A DNA stretch of 64,000 nt from Hyperoodon ampullatus (lineage: Eukaryota; Chordata; Mammalia; Artiodactyla; Ziphiidae), in the NCBI GenBank assembly GCA_949752795.1, contig CATKHW010000428.1, forward strand, positions 124,001 to 188,000, read 5' to 3'. Shown piece after piece: positions 1-13,907 of this stretch; position 1 is the stretch's first letter, and the number at the start of each line of letters is the position of its first letter. The notes beneath the pieces are model-generated. The model was not told the origin of the DNA. It saw only the letters and a list, made by a program, of their open reading frames with translations, and did not search any database. Made by a program: the position numbers and the translations under genes.

Positions 1-1738
1 TATAAGCACAGGTACCGTTCCAAAAACCAACTATGGAATAGACAAGACCTACACCTTCCTCAGTGAAAGGGACTCAAAACCCCATATTTCCCGCAGAGGA
101 ATATATCTGACTAGTAAGAATCTTAAAACCTATGTATTGATATGTCTCCGTGAGGGAATCAAGTGTGTCTAGACTGGGATAAATATGGCAGCGAGAATCA
201 GCTCAAACCCACTATAAAAAGGAATTTCAAAAATAAAACAAAAAAACTGGGAAATTCTTTACAATTCCTTCAGGGTCTCTGCTGATGAAACCTGAAATGA
301 CCCTATCTACAATGACAGCTGGATGTGGCATAAGGCTGGACACTTGGGACTGAGAGGATTGGTGAGATTGGGTGAGCAAATGCAGACCCTTTAAAGCAAT
401 AATGCATGGCACACATTCCATGGGTCCCAACTCTCCAGGTTGAAGGGAATATTACTACAGATATAACATGTACGGGAATCCTAGAGAACGGACACACTGT
501 GAATACGAAAGGTTTCTAAAACTCAACGAATAGTCCCTCTCCTGGTGCTCCGGTTTGACTTTCATCTGCTTTATTATCAACCTCCCAACTTGGAGAGACA
601 GCCCCTTTAATCTCCTGGTTCGCACAGGTTGCCAATTTGGCAGAGGATGAAAGGGAAGAGGGAGAACCAATGAGAGAGTAGCTGTAAGGCATTTGACGGG
701 CACATATCACTGTAATTTCCCGGCAGGAAGAAGAATTAACCAAAGTCTCAGCCACCCACCGGGAATCAGTATAGATCCTGAACCAAAATTTTGGACTTGC
801 GGTCAGCTCACCAAAAACGAGTTGAAAAATGGAGCTCAGGGGCACAGCAGTTCACAAACTGGCCGAGTAATAAAGGACAACTATCGTCCAAAAATCTGTT
901 GAGGGAAGGCAACGAGGCGGACTTGAAAGCGAGGCAGAATAGCAGGAAACAGATTTCAAGAGGTACGTTGGAATCGCCTTTAAGCACAGGAAGAGGGCAC
1001 AACTTCGACAATGATGCACTTGGCCAAAAAGGGCGTATGCGTTTTCTCCTGAATATATTCAGGAGAAAACACATACGCCCTTTTTGGCCAAGCAAGCAAG
1101 CGGGCAATGCAAATCTGCACTACAAAGAAGTATCACTTCCCACCGGTCAAAAGGGACATCCACAAAATGTGTAAAAACCAGAAAGGCAAGACAGGCCCTG
1201 GAGAACAGGGAGCCTTGTTATGCTGATGGGCGGGATGTAAATTGCCAACTGCCTCTCTGGAGGAGTGCATTGTGTTCCCTAAAACAAGTAAACAACAGAG
1301 CTACAGAGCCAACGGCACTTCCAGTCTAGGGAATATACCTTGGGAAAACTGAAAATCAAAAAGACACAGCCACCCCAAAATTTAGGGCTGCACTGCTTAC
1401 AAGGACCTCAACTTGGGTACACCTTAAATATCCCAGGAAATATAAAAATGGTTCAAAAAATTGTGGTACTTACGTACGATGGAATATCCCTCAGCCATGA
1501 AATCAATGTCATAAGACCAGTAGCAGCAAAATGGGTGGATTCAGGTACGATGATTCTAAGTGAAATAAGTCACACAGAAAAAGAAACTTATCATAAGATA
1601 TCACTTATGAAGATCCTGTAAACATGGCTACACTTGAACTGAGTTAGGAAAGAGAACAGTGTCTCACATTTAGAAAACACTCTTATGCCTGCTTAAGGGG
1701 GAAGGAGAGGTGGGGTGATGCATAAAACCAGAGTTTGA
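1..1738 (+). repeat. Satellite monomer 1
   Basis: 1,738 bp. Palindrome at 1,019-1,092 with one mismatch (A at 1,071). It carries an unusual load of indels: a 3-bp insertion at GTCTCTGCTGATG (~292), and single-base losses at TTTCATC, CATTTGACGG, TTTAAGCAC and GAGGGCAC. TTTCATC is shared with units 9 and 10. Confidence 0.95.
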
Positions 1739-3477
1739 TATAAGCACAGGTACCGTTCCAAAAACCAACTATGGAATAGACAAGACCTACACCTTCCTCA
1801 GTGAAAGGGACTCAAAACCCCATATTTCCCGCAGAGGAATATATCTGACTAGTAAGAATCTTAAAACCTATGTATTGATATGTGTCCGTAAGGGAATCAA
1901 GTGTGTCTAGACTGGGATAAATATGGCAGCGAGAATCAGCTCAAACCCACTATAAAAAGAATTTCAGAAATAAAACAAAAAAACTGGGAAATTCTTTACA
2001 ATTCCTTCAGGGTCTCTGATGAAACCTGAAATGACCCTATCTACAATGACAGCTGGATGTGGCATACGGCTGGACACTTGGGACTGAGAGGATTGGTGAG
2101 ATTGGGTGAGCAAATGCAGACCCTTTAAAGCAATAATGCATGGCACACATTCCATGGGTCCCAACACTCCAGGTTGAAGGGAATATTACTACAGATATAA
2201 CATGTATGGGAATCCTAGAGAACGGACACACTGTGAATATGAAAGGTTTCTAAAATCTCAACGAATAGTCCCTCTCCTGGTGCTCCGGTTTGACTTTCCA
2301 TCTGCTTTATTATCAACCTCCCAACTTGGAGAGACATCCCCTTTAACCTCCTGGTTCGCACAGGTTGCCAATTTGGCAGAGGATGAAAGGGAAGAGGGAG
2401 AACCAATGAGAGAGTAGCTGTTACGCATTTGGACGGGCACATATCACTGTAATTTCCCGGCAGGAAGAAGAATTAACCAAAGTCTCAGCCACCCACCGGG
2501 AATCAGTATAGATACTGAACCAAAATTTTGGACTTGCGGTCAGCTCACCAAAAACGAGTTGAAAAATGGAGCTCAGGGGCACAGCAATTCACAAACTGGC
2601 CGAGTAATAAAGGACAACTATCGTCCAAATATCTGTTGAGGGAAGGCAACGAGGCGGACTTGAAAGCGAGGCAGAATAGCAGGAAACAGATTTCAGGAGG
2701 TACGTTGGAATCGCCTTTAAAGCACAGGAAGAGGGGCACAACTTCGACAATGATGCACTTGGACAAAAAGGGCGTATGCGTTTTCTCCTGAATATATTCA
2801 GGAGAAAACGCATACGCCCTTTTTGGCCAAGCAAGCAAACGGGCAATGCAAATCTCCACTACAAAGAAGTATCACTTCCCACCGGTCAAAAGGGACATCC
2901 ACAAAATGTGTAAAAACCAGAAAGGCAAGACAGGCCCTGGAGAACAGGGAGCCTTGTTATGCTGATGGGCGGGATGTAAATTGCCAACTGCCTCTCTGGA
3001 GGAGTGCATTGTGTTCCCTAAAACAAGTAAACAACAGAGCTACAGAGCCAAGGGCACTTCCAGTCTCGGGAATATACCTTGGGAAAACTGAAAATCAAAA
3101 AGACACAGCCACCCCAAAATTTAGGGCTGCACTGCTTACAAGGACCTCAACTTGGGTACACCTTAAATATCCCAGGAAATATAAAAATGGTTCAAAAAAT
3201 TGTGGTACTTACGTACGATGGAATATCCCTCAGCCATGAAATCAATGTCATAAGACCAGTAGCAGCAAAATGGGTGGATTCAGGTACGATGATTCTAAGT
3301 GAAATAAGTCACACAGAAAAAGAAACTTATCATAAGATGTCACTTATGAAGATCCTGTAAACATGGCTACACTTGAACTGAGTTAGGAAAGAGAACAGTG
3401 TCTCACATTTAGAAAACACTCTTATGCCTGCTTAAGGGGGAAGGAGAGGTGGGGTGATGCATAAAACCAGAGTTTGA
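1739..3477 (+). repeat. Satellite monomer 2
   Basis: 1,739 bp. Palindrome at 2,758-2,831, A at 2,763 (type B mismatch). First half resembles units 3 and 8 (GAATATGAAAGG, GACATCCCC). TAG is TCG at 3,066-3,068, which joins two L1 frames into a run of 138 codons (2,823-3,239). This is not a gene. Confidence 0.95.
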
Positions 3478-5217
3478 TATAAGCACAGGTACCGTTCCAA
3501 AAACCAACTATGGAATAGACAAGACCTACACCTTCCTCAGTGAAAGGGACTCAAAACCCCATATTTCCCGCAGAGGAATATATCTGACTAGTAAGAATCT
3601 TAAAACCTATGTATTGATATGTGTCCGTAAGGGAATCAAGTGTGTCTAGACTGGGATAAATATGGCAGCGAGAATCAGCTCAAACCCACTATAAAAAGGA
3701 ATTTCAAAAATAAAACAAAAAAACTGGGAAATTCTTTACAATTCCTTCAAGGTCGCTGATGAAACCTGAAATGACCCTATCTACAATGACAGCTGGATGT
3801 GGCATAAGGCTGGACACTTGGGACTGCGAGGATTGGTGAGATTGGGTGAGCAAATGCAGACCCTTTAAAGCAATAATGCATGGCACACATTCCATGGGTC
3901 CCAACACTCCAGGTTGAAGGGAATATTACTACAGATATAACATGTATGGGAATCCTAGAGAACGGACACACTGTGAATATGAAAGGTTTCTAAAATCTCA
4001 ACGAATAGTCCCTCTCCTGGTGCTCCGGTTTGACTTTCCATCTGCTTTATTATCAACCTCCCAACTTGGAGAGACATCCCCTTTAACCTCCTGGTTCGCA
4101 CAGGTTGCCAATTTGGCAGAGGATGAAAGGGAAGAGGGAGAACCAATGAGAGAGTAGCTGTTACGCATTTGGACGGGCACATATCACTGTAATTTCCCGG
4201 CAGGAAGAAGAATTAACCAAAGTCTCAGCCACCCACCGGGAATCAGTATAGATCCTGAACCAAAATTTTGGACTTGCGGTCAGCTCACCAAAAACGAGTT
4301 GAAAAATGGAGCTCAGGGGCACAGCAATTCACAAACTGGCCGAGTAATAAAGGACAACTATCGTCCAAATATCTGTTGAGGGAAGGCAACGAGGCGGACT
4401 TGAAAGCGAGGCAGAATAGCAGGAAACAGATTTCAAGAGGTACGTTGGAATCGCCTTTAAAGCACAGGAAGAGGGGCACAACTTCGACAATGATGCACTT
4501 GGCCAAAAAGGGCGTATGCGTTTTCTCCTGAATATATTCAGGAGAAAACGCATACGCCCTTTTTGGCCAAGCAAGCAAGTGGGCAATGCAAATCTGCACT
4601 ACAAAGAAGTATCACTTCCCACCGGTCAAAAGGGACATCCACAAAATGTGTAAAAACCAGAAAGGCAAGACAGGCCCTGGAGAACAGGGAGCCTTGTTAT
4701 GCTGATGGGCGGGATGTAAATTGCCAACTGCCTCTCTGGAGGAGTGCATTGTGTTCCCTAAAACAAGTAAACAACAGAGCTACAGAGCCAAGGGCACTTC
4801 CAGTCTAGGGAATATACCTTGGGAAAACTGAAAATCAAAAAGACACAGCCACCCCAAAATTTAGGGCTGCACTGCTTACAAGGACCTCAACTTGGGTACA
4901 CCTTAAATATCCCAGGAAATATAAAAATGGTTCAAAAAATTGTGGTACTTACGTACGATGGAATATCCCTCAGCCATGAAATCAATGTCATAAGACCAGT
5001 AGCAGCAAAATGGGTGGATTCAGGTACGATGATTCTAAGTGAAATAAGTCACACAGAAAAAGAAACTTATCATAAGATGTCACTTATGAAGATCCTGTAA
5101 ACATGGCTACACTTGAACTGAGTCAGGAAAGAGAACAGTGTCTCACATTTAGAAAACACTCTTATGCCTGCTTAAGGGGGAAGGAGAGGTGGGGTGATGC
5201 ATAAAACCAGAGTTTGA
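3478..5217 (+). repeat. Satellite monomer 3
   Basis: 1,740 bp. Perfect palindrome at 4,498-4,571. Shares TCTAAAATCTC, GACATCCCC and GTTACGCATT with unit 2, and GTCGCTGATG and GACTGCGAGG with unit 8, five monomers away. Confidence 0.95.
4498..4571. repeat. 74-bp perfect palindrome, reference copy (unit 3)
   Basis: This is the consensus form with all 37 base pairs intact and no spacer. Perfect copies occur in 23 of 37 monomers, one-mismatch copies in 11 (units 1, 2, 6, 19, 22, 24, 26, 28, 30, 31, 37), two-mismatch copies in units 5 and 16, and three mismatches in unit 12. None of the changes is compensated in the opposite arm. Confidence 0.97.
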
Positions 5218-6955
5218 TATAAGCAGAGGTACCGTTCCAAAAACCAACTATGGAATAGACAAGACCTACACCTTCCTCAGTGAAAGGGACTCAAAACCCC
5301 ATATTTCCCGCAGAGGAATATATCTGACTAGTAAGAATCTTAAAACCTCTGTATTGATATGTCTCCGTGAGGGAATCAAGTGTGTCTAGACTGGGATAAA
5401 TATGGCAGCGAGAATCAGCTCAAACCCACTATAAAAAGGAATTTCAAAAATAAAACAAAAACCTGGGAAATTCTTTACAATTCCTTCAGGGTATCTGATG
5501 AAACCTGAAATGACCCTATCTACAATGACAGCTGGATGTGGCATAAGGCTGGACACTTGGGACTGAGAGGATTGTTGAGATTGGGTGAGCAAATGCAGAC
5601 CCTTTAAAGCAATAATGCATGGCACACATTCCATGGGTCCCAACTCTCCAGGTTGAAGGGAATATTACTACAGATATAACATGTACGGGAATCCTAGAGA
5701 ACGGACACACTGTGAATACGAAAGGTTTCTAAAACTCAACGAATAGTCCCTCTCCTGGTGCTCCGGTTTGACTTTCCATCTGCTTTATTATCAACCTCCC
5801 AACTTGGAGAGACAGCCCCTTTAACCTCCTGGTTCGCACAGGTTGCCAATTTGGCAGAGGATGAAAGGGAAGAGGGAGAACCAATGAGAGAGTAGCTGTA
5901 AGGCATTTGGACGGGCACATATCACTGTAATTTCCCGGCAGGAAGAAGAATTAACCAAAGTCTCAGCCACCCACCGGGAATCAGTATAGATCCTGAACCA
6001 AAATTTTGGACTTGCGGTCAGCTCACCAAAAACGAGTTGAAAAATGGAGCTCAGGGGCACAGCAATTCACAAACTGGCCAAGTAATAAAGGACAACTATC
6101 GTCCAAAAATCTGTTGAGGGAAGGCAACGAGGCGGACTTGAAAGCTCGGCAGAATAGCAGGAAACAGATTTCAAGAGGTACGTTGGAATCGCCTTTAAAG
6201 CACAGGAAGAGGGGCACAACTTCGACAATGATGCACTTGGCCAAAAAGGGCGTATGCGTTTTCTCCTGAATATATTCAGGAGAAAACGCATACGCCCTTT
6301 TTGGCCAAGCAAGCAAGCGGGCAATGCAAATCTCCACTACAAAGAAGTATCACTTCCCACCGGTCAAAAGGGACATCCACAAAATGTGTAAAAACCAGAA
6401 AGGCAAGACTGGTCCTGGAGAACAGGGAGCCTTGTTATGCTGATGGACGGGATGTAAATTGCCAACTGCCTCTCTGGAGGAGTGCATTTTGTTCCCTAAA
6501 ACAAGTAAACAACAGAGCTACAGAGCCAAGGGCACTTCCAGTCTAGGGAATATACCTGGGAAAAACTGAAAATCAATAAGACAGAGCCACCCCAAAATTT
6601 TGGGCTGCACTGCTTACAAGGACCTCAACTTGGGTACACCTTAAATATCCCAGGAAATATAAAAATGGTTCAAAAAATTGTGGTACTTACGTACGATGGA
6701 ATATCCCTCAGCCATGAAATCAATGTCATAACACCAGTAGCAGCAAAATGGGTGGATTCAGGTACGATGATTCTAAGTGAAATAAGTCACAGAGAAAAAG
6801 AAACTTATCATAAGTTATCACTTATGAAGATCCTGTAAACATGGCTACACTTGAACTGAGTTAGGAAAGAGAACAGTGCCTCACATTTAGAAAACACTCT
6901 TATGCCTGCTTAAGGGGGAAGGAGAGGTGGGGTGATGCATAAAACCAGAGTTTGA
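5218..6955 (+). repeat. Satellite monomer 4
   Basis: 1,738 bp. Perfect palindrome at 6,236-6,309. Carries the series GCTCGGCAG, ATCTCCACTAC, GACTGGTCC, GATGGACGG, GCATTTTGTTCC, ATTTTGGGC and CATAACACC, shared almost entirely with unit 30, 45 kb away. Confidence 0.95.
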
Positions 6956-8693
6956 TATAAGCACAGGTACCGTTCCAAAAACCAACTATTGAATAGACAA
7001 GACCAACACCTTCCTCAGTGAAAGGGACTCAAAACCCCATATTTCCCGCAGAGGAATATATCTGACTACTAAGAATCCTAAAACCTATGTATTGATATGT
7101 CTCCGTAAGGGAATCAAGTGTGTCTAGAATGGCATAAACATGGCAGCGAGAATCAGCTCAAACCCACTATAAAAAGGAATTCCAAAACAAAACAAAAAAA
7201 CTGGGAAATTCTTTACAATTCCTTCAGGGTCTCTGATGAATCCTGGAATGACCCTATCTACAACGACAGCTGGATGTGGCATAAGGCTGGACACTTTGGA
7301 CTGAGAGGATTGGTGAGATTGGGTGAACAAATGCAGACCATTTAAAGCAATAATGCATGGCACACATTCCATGGGTCCCAACTCTCCAGGTTGTAGGGAA
7401 TATTACTACAGTTATAACATGTACGGGAAACCTAGAGAATGGACACACTGTGAATACGAAAGGTTTCTAAAACTCAACGAATAGTCCCTCTCCTGGTGCT
7501 CCGGTTTGACTTTCCATCTGCTTTACTATCAACCTCCCAACTTGGAGAGACAGCCCCTTTAACCTCCTGGTTCGCACAGGTTGCCAATTTGGCAGAGGAT
7601 GAAAGGGAAGAGGGAGAACCAATGAGAGAGTAGCTGTTAGGCATTTGGACGGGCACATATCACTGTAATTTCCCGGCAGGAAGAAGAATTAACCAAAGTC
7701 TCAGCCACCCTCCGGGAACCAGTATAGGTCCTGAACCAAAATTTTGGACTTGCGGTCAGCTCACCAAAAACGAGTTGAAAAATGGAGCTCAGGGGCACAG
7801 CAATTCACAAACTGGCCGAGTAATAAAGGACAACTATCGTCCAAATATCTGTTGAGGGAAGGCAACGAGGCGGACTTGAAAGCGAGGCAGAATAGCAGGA
7901 AACAGATTTCAAGAGGTACGTTGGAATCGCCTTTAAAGCACAGGAAGAGGGGCACAACTTCGACAATGATGCACTTGGCCAAAAAGGGCATATGCGTTTT
8001 CTCCTGAATATATTCAGGAGAAAACGCATACGCCCCTTTTGGCCAAGCAAGCAAGCGGGCAATGCAAATCTGCACTACAAAGAAGTATCACTTCCCACCG
8101 GTCAAAAGGGACATCCACAAAATGTGTAAAAACCAGAAAGGCAAGACAGGCCCTGGAGAACAGGGAGCCTTGTTATGCTGATGGGCGGGATGTAAATTGC
8201 CAACTGCCTCTCTGGAGGAGTGCATTGTGTTCCCTAAAACAAGTAAACAACAGAGCTACAGAGCCAAGGGCACTTCCAGTCTAGGGAATATACCTTGGGA
8301 AAACTGAAAATCAAAAAGACACAGACACCTCAAAATTTAGGGCTGCACTGCTTACAAGGACCTCAACTTGGGTACACCTTAAATATCCCAGGAAATATAA
8401 AAATGGTTCAAAAAATTTTGGTACTTACATACGATGGAATATCCCTCAGCCATGAAATCAATGTCATAAGACCAGTAGCAGCAAAATGGGTGGATTCAGG
8501 TACGATGATTCTAAGTGAAATAAGTCACAGAGAAAAAGAAACTTATCATAAGATATCACTTATGAAGATCCTGTAAACATGGCTACACTTGAACTGAGTT
8601 AGGAAAGAGAACAGTGTCTCACATTTAGAAAACACTCTTATGCCTGCTTAAGGGGGAAGGAGAGGTGGGGTGATGCATAAAACCAGAGTTTGA
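6956..8693 (+). repeat. Satellite monomer 5
   Basis: 1,738 bp. Palindrome at 7,974-8,047 with two independent mismatches (A at 7,990, C at 8,036). Lacks AATAAA. The last ~390 bp match unit 11 (AAATTTTGGTACTTACATACG), where the six-monomer block begins. Confidence 0.95.
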
Positions 8694-10890
8694 TATAAGC
8701 AGAGGTACCGTTCCAAAAACCAACTATGGAATAGGCAAGACCTACACCTTCCTCAGTGAAAGGGACTCAAAACCCCATATTTCCCGCAGAGGAATATATC
8801 TGACTAGTAAGAATCTTAAAACCTATGTATTGATATGTCTCCGTAAGGGAACCAAGTGTGTCTAGACTGGCATAAACATGGCAGCGAGAATCAGCTCAAA
8901 CCCACTATAAAAAGGAATTTCAAAAACAAAACAAAAACCTGGGAAATTCTTTACAATTCCTTCAGAGTCTCTGATGAAACCTGGACTGACCCTATCTACA
9001 ACGACAGCTGGATGTGGCATAAGGCGGGACACTTGGACTGAGAGGATTGGTGAGATTGGGTGAACAAATGCAGAACCTTTAAAGCATTAATGCATGGCAC
9101 CCATTCCATGGGTCCCAACTCTCCAGGTTGAAGGGAATATTACTACAGTTATAACGTGTACGGGAAACCTAGAGAACGGACACACTGTGAATACGAAACG
9201 TTTCTAAAACTCAACGAATAGTCCCTCTCCTGGTGCTCCGGTTTGACTTTCCACCTGCTTTACTATCAACCTCCCAACTTGGAGAGACAGCCCCTTTAAC
9301 CTCCTGGTTCGCACAGGTTGCCAATTTGGCAGAGGATGAAAGGGAAGAGGGAGAACCAATGAGAGAGTAGCTGTTAGGCATTTGGACGGGCACATATCAC
9401 TGTAATTTCCCGGCAGGAAGAAGAATTAACCAAAGTCTCAGCCCCCCACCGGGAACCAGCATAGATACTGAACCAAAATTTTGGACCTGCGGTCAGCTCA
9501 CCAAAAACGAGTTGAAAAATGGAGCTCAGGGGCCCAGCAATTCACAAACTGGCCGAGTAATAAAGGACAACTATCGTCCAAAAATCTGTTGAGGGAAGGC
9601 AACGAGGTGGACTTGAAAGCGAAGCAGAATAGCAGGAAACAGATTTCAAGAGGTACGTTGGAATCACCTTTAAAGCACCGGATGAGGGGCACAACTTCGG
9701 CAATGATGCACGTGGCCAAAAAGGGCGTATGCGTTTTCTCCTGAATATATTCAGGAGAAAACGCATACGCCCTTTTTGGCCAAGCAAGCAATCGGGCAAT
9801 GCAAATCTGCACTACAAAGAAGTATCACTTCCCACCGGTCAAAAGGGACATCCACAAAATGTGTAAAAACCAGAAAGGCAAGACAGGCACTGGAGAACAG
9901 GGAGCCTTGTTATGCTGATGGGCGTATGTAAATTGCCAACTGCCTCTCTGGAGGAGTACATTGTGTTCCATAAAACAAGTAAAGAACAGAGCTACAGAGC
10001 CAAGGGCACTTCCAGTCTAAGGAATATACCTTTGGAAAACTGAATATCAAAAAGACACAGCCACCCCAAAATTTAGGGCTGCACTGCTTACAAGGACCTC
10101 AACTTGGGTACACCTTAAATATCCCAGGAAATATAAAAATGGTTCAAAAAATTGTGGTACTTACGTACGATGGAATATCCCTCAGCCATGAAATCAATGT
10201 CATAAGACCAGTAGCAGCAAAATGGGTGGATTCAGGTACAATGATTCTAAGTGAAATAAGTCACACAGAAAAAGAAACTTATCATAAGATATCACTTATG
10301 AAGATCCTGTAAACATGGCTACACTTGAACTGAGTTAGGAAAGAGAACAGCGTCTCACATTTAGAAAACACTCTTATGCCTGCTTAAGGGGGAAGGAGAG
10401 GTGGGGTGATGCATAAAACCAGAGTTTGATATAAGCACAGGTACCGTTCCAAAAACCAACTATGGAATAGACAAGACCTACACCTTCCTCAGTGAAAGGG
10501 ACTCAAAACCCCATATTTCGCGCAGAGGAATATATCTGACTAGTAAGAATCTTAAAACCTATGTATTGATATGTCTCCGTAAGGGAATCAAGTGTGTCTA
10601 GACTGGCATAAACATGGCAGCGAGAATCAGCTCAAACCCACTATAAAAAGGAATTTCAAAAACAAAACAAAAAAACTGGGAAATTCTTTACAATTCCTTC
10701 AGGGTCTCTGATGAAACCTGGAATGACCCTATCTACATCGACAGCTGGATGTGGCTTAAGGCTGGACACTTTGGACTGAGAGGATTGGTGAGATTGGGTG
10801 AACAAATGCAGAACATTTAAAGCAATAATGCATGACACACATTCCATGGGTACCAACTCTCCAGGTTGAAGGGAATATTACTACAGATAT
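8300..10890 (+). repeat. Higher-order repeat block, copy 1 (six-monomer period)
   Basis: This stretch, from late unit 5 to early unit 7, recurs at +10,428 bp (18,728-21,320), exactly six monomers away. Shared diagnostic variants include AAATTTTGGTACTTACATACG, ATAAGCAGAGG, GGGAACCAAGTG, CTGGACTGACC, GGCGGGACACTTGGACTG, CGTGGCC in the palindrome, GGGCGTATGTAAATTG, and CATGACACAC with GGGTACC. Outside the limits the two regions lose these markers. Confidence 0.85.
8694..10429 (+). repeat. Satellite monomer 6 (divergent subtype)
   Basis: 1,736 bp. Palindrome at 9,711-9,784, G at 9,712. With unit 12 it forms the most divergent subtype in the window: ACTTGGACTG deletion, CCCCCCACC, AAGCACCGGATG, GGGCGTATGTAAATTG and GTAAAGAAC. 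Confidence 0.95.
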
Positions 10891-12168
10891 AACATGTACG
10901 GGAATCCTAGAGAACGGACACACTGTGAATACGAAAGGTTTCTAAAACTCAACGAATAGTCCCTCTCCTGGTGCTCCGGTTTGACTTTCCATCTGCTTTA
11001 TTATCAACCTCCCAACTTGGAGAGACAGCCCCTTTAACCTCCTGGTTCGCACAGGTTGCCAATTTGGCAGAGGATGAAAGGGAAGAGGGAGAACCAATGA
11101 GAGAGTAGCTGTTAGGCATTTGGACGGGCACATATCACTGTAATTTCCCGGCAGGAAGAAGAATTAACCAAAGTCTCAGCCACCCACCGGGAATCAGTAT
11201 AGATCCTGAACCAAAATTTTGGACTTGCGGTCAGCTCACCAAAAACGAGTTGAAAAATGGAGCTCAGGGGCACAGCAATTCACAAACTGGCCGAGTAATA
11301 AAGGACAACTATCGTCCAAAAATCTGTTGAGGGAAGGCAATGAGGCGGACTTGAAAGCGAGGCAGAATAGCAGGAAACAGATTTCAAGAGGTACGTTGGA
11401 ATCGCCTTTAAAGCACAGGAAGAGGGGCACAACTTCGACAATGATGCACTTGGCCAAAAAGGGCGTATGCGTTTTCTCCTGAATATATTCAGGAGAAAAC
11501 GCATACGCCCTTTTTGGCCAAGCAAGCAAGCGGGCAATGCAAATCTGCACTACAAAGAAGTATCACTTCCCACCGGTCAAAAGGGACATCCACAAAATGT
11601 GTAAAAACCAGAAAGGCAAGACAGGCCCTGGAGAACAGGGAGCCTTGTTATGCTGATGGGCGGGATGTAAATTGCCAACTGCCTCTCTGGAGGAGTGCAT
11701 TGTGTTCCCTAAAACAAGTAAACAACAGAGCTACAGAGCCAAGGGCACTTCCAGTCTAGGGAATATACCTTGGGAAAACTGAAAATCAAAAAGACACAGC
11801 CACCCCAAAATTTAGGGCTGCACTGCTTACAAGGACCTCAACTTGGTTACACCTTAAATATCCCAGGAAATATAAAAATGGTTCAAAAAATTGTGGTACT
11901 TACGTACGATGGAATATCCCTCAGCCATGAAATCAATGTCATAAGACCAGTAGCAGCAAAATGGGTGGATTCAGGTACGATGATTCTAAGTGAAATAAGT
12001 CACACAGAAAAAGAAACTTATCATAAGATGTCACTTATGAAGATCCTGTAAACATGGCTACACTTGAACTGAGTTAGGAAAGAGAACAGTGTCTCACATT
12101 TAGAAAACACTCTTATGCCTGCTTAAGGGGGAAGGAGAGGTGGGGTGATGCATAAAACCAGAGTTTGA
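10430..12168 (+). repeat. Satellite monomer 7
   Basis: 1,739 bp. Perfect palindrome at 11,449-11,522. First ~450 bp match unit 13 (GGCTTAAGG, CAGAACATTT, CATGACACAC); the rest is near consensus. Confidence 0.95.
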
Positions 12169-13907
12169 TATAAGCACAGGTACCGTTCCAAAAACCAACT
12201 ATGGAATAGACAAGACCTACACCTTCCTCAGTGAAAGGGACTCAAAACCCCATATTTCCCGCAGAGGAATATATCTGACTAGTAAGAATCTTAAAACCTA
12301 TGTATTGATATGTGTCCGTAAGGGAATCAAGTGTGTCTAGACTGGGATAAATATGGCAGCGAGAATCAGCTCAAACCCACTATAAAAAGGAATTTCAAAA
12401 ATAAAACAAAAAAACTGGGAAATTCTTTACAATTCCTTCAGGGTCGCTGATGAAACCTGAAATGACCCTATCTACAATGACAGCTGGATGTGGCATAAGG
12501 CTGGACACTTGGGACTGCGAGGATTGGTGAGATTGGGTGAGCAAATGCAGACCCTTTAAAGCAATAATGCATGGCACACATTCCATGGGTCCCAACACTC
12601 CAGGTTGAAGGGAATATTACTACAGATATAACATGTATGGGAATCCTAGAGAACGGACACACTGTGAATATGAAAGGTTTCTAAAACTCAACGAATAGTC
12701 CCTCTCCTGGTGCTCCGGTTTGACTTTCCATCTGCTTTATTATCAACCTCCCAACTTGGAGAGACATCCCCTTTAACCTCCTGGTTCGCACAGGTTGCCA
12801 ATTTGGCAGAGGATGAAAGGGAAGAGGGAGAACCAATGAGAGAGTAGCTGTTAGGCATTTGGACAGGCACATATCACTGTAATTTCCCAGCAGGAAGAAG
12901 AATTAACCAAAGTCTCAGCCACCCACCGGGAATCAGTATAGATCCTGAACCAAAATTTTGGTCTTGCGGTCAGCTCACCAAAAACGAGTTGAAAAATGGA
13001 GCTCAGGGGCACAGCAATTCACAAACTGGCCGAGTAATAAAGGACAACTATCGTCCAAATATCTGTTGAGGGAAGGCAACGAGGCGGACTTGAAAGCGAG
13101 GCAGAATAGCAGGAAACAGATTTCAAGAGGTACGTTGGAATCGCCTTTAAAGCACAGGAAGAGGGGCACAACTTCGACAATGATGCACTTGGCCAAAAAG
13201 GGCGTATGCGTTTTCTCCTGAATATATTCAGGAGAAAACGCATACGCCCTTTTTGGCCAAGCAAGCAAGCGGGCAATGCAAATCTGCACTACAAAGAAGT
13301 ATCACTTCCCACCGGTCAAAAGGGACATCCACAAAATGTGTAAAACCCAGAAAGGCAAGACAGGCCCTGGAGAACAGGGAGCCTTGTTATGCTGATGGGC
13401 GGGATGTAAATTGCCAACTGCCTCTCTGGAGGAGTGCATTGTGTTCCCTAAAACAAGTAAACAACAGAGCTACAGAGCCAAGGGCACTTCCAGTCTAGGG
13501 AATATACCTTGGGAAAACTGAAAATCAAAAAGACACAGCCACCCCAAAATTTAGGGCTGCACTGCTTACAAGGACCTCAACTTGGGTACACCTTAAATAT
13601 CCCAGGAAATATAAAAATGGTTCAAAAAATTGTGGTACTTACGTACGATGGAATATCCCTCAGCCATGAAATCAATGTCATAAGACCAGTAGCAGCAAAA
13701 TGGGTGGATTCAGGTACGATGATTCTAAGTGAAATAAGTCACACAGAAAAAGAAACTTATCATAAGATGTCACTTATGAAGATCCTGTAAACATGGCTAC
13801 ACTTGAACTGAGTTAGGAAAGAGAACAGTGTCTCACATTTAGAAAACACTCTTATGCCTGCTTAAGGGGGAAGGAGAGGTGGGGTGATGCATAAAACCAG
13901 AGTTTGA
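12169..13907 (+). repeat. Satellite monomer 8
   Basis: 1,739 bp. Perfect palindrome at 13,188-13,261. Closely related to unit 3 (GTCGCTGATG, GACTGCGAGG, GACATCCCC, ATATCTGTTGAGG). Private change GGTCTTGCGG. Confidence 0.95.

Noticed and set aside
2823..3239. Open run of 138 codons (also 58,527-58,943), and recurring runs of 60-104 codons on both strands
   Set aside because: They recur only because the monomer recurs. Most begin at non-ATG codons, and frames are broken differently between units. The 138-codon runs arise from a single TAG-to-TCG change joining L1 relic frames. No signal of a functional protein.
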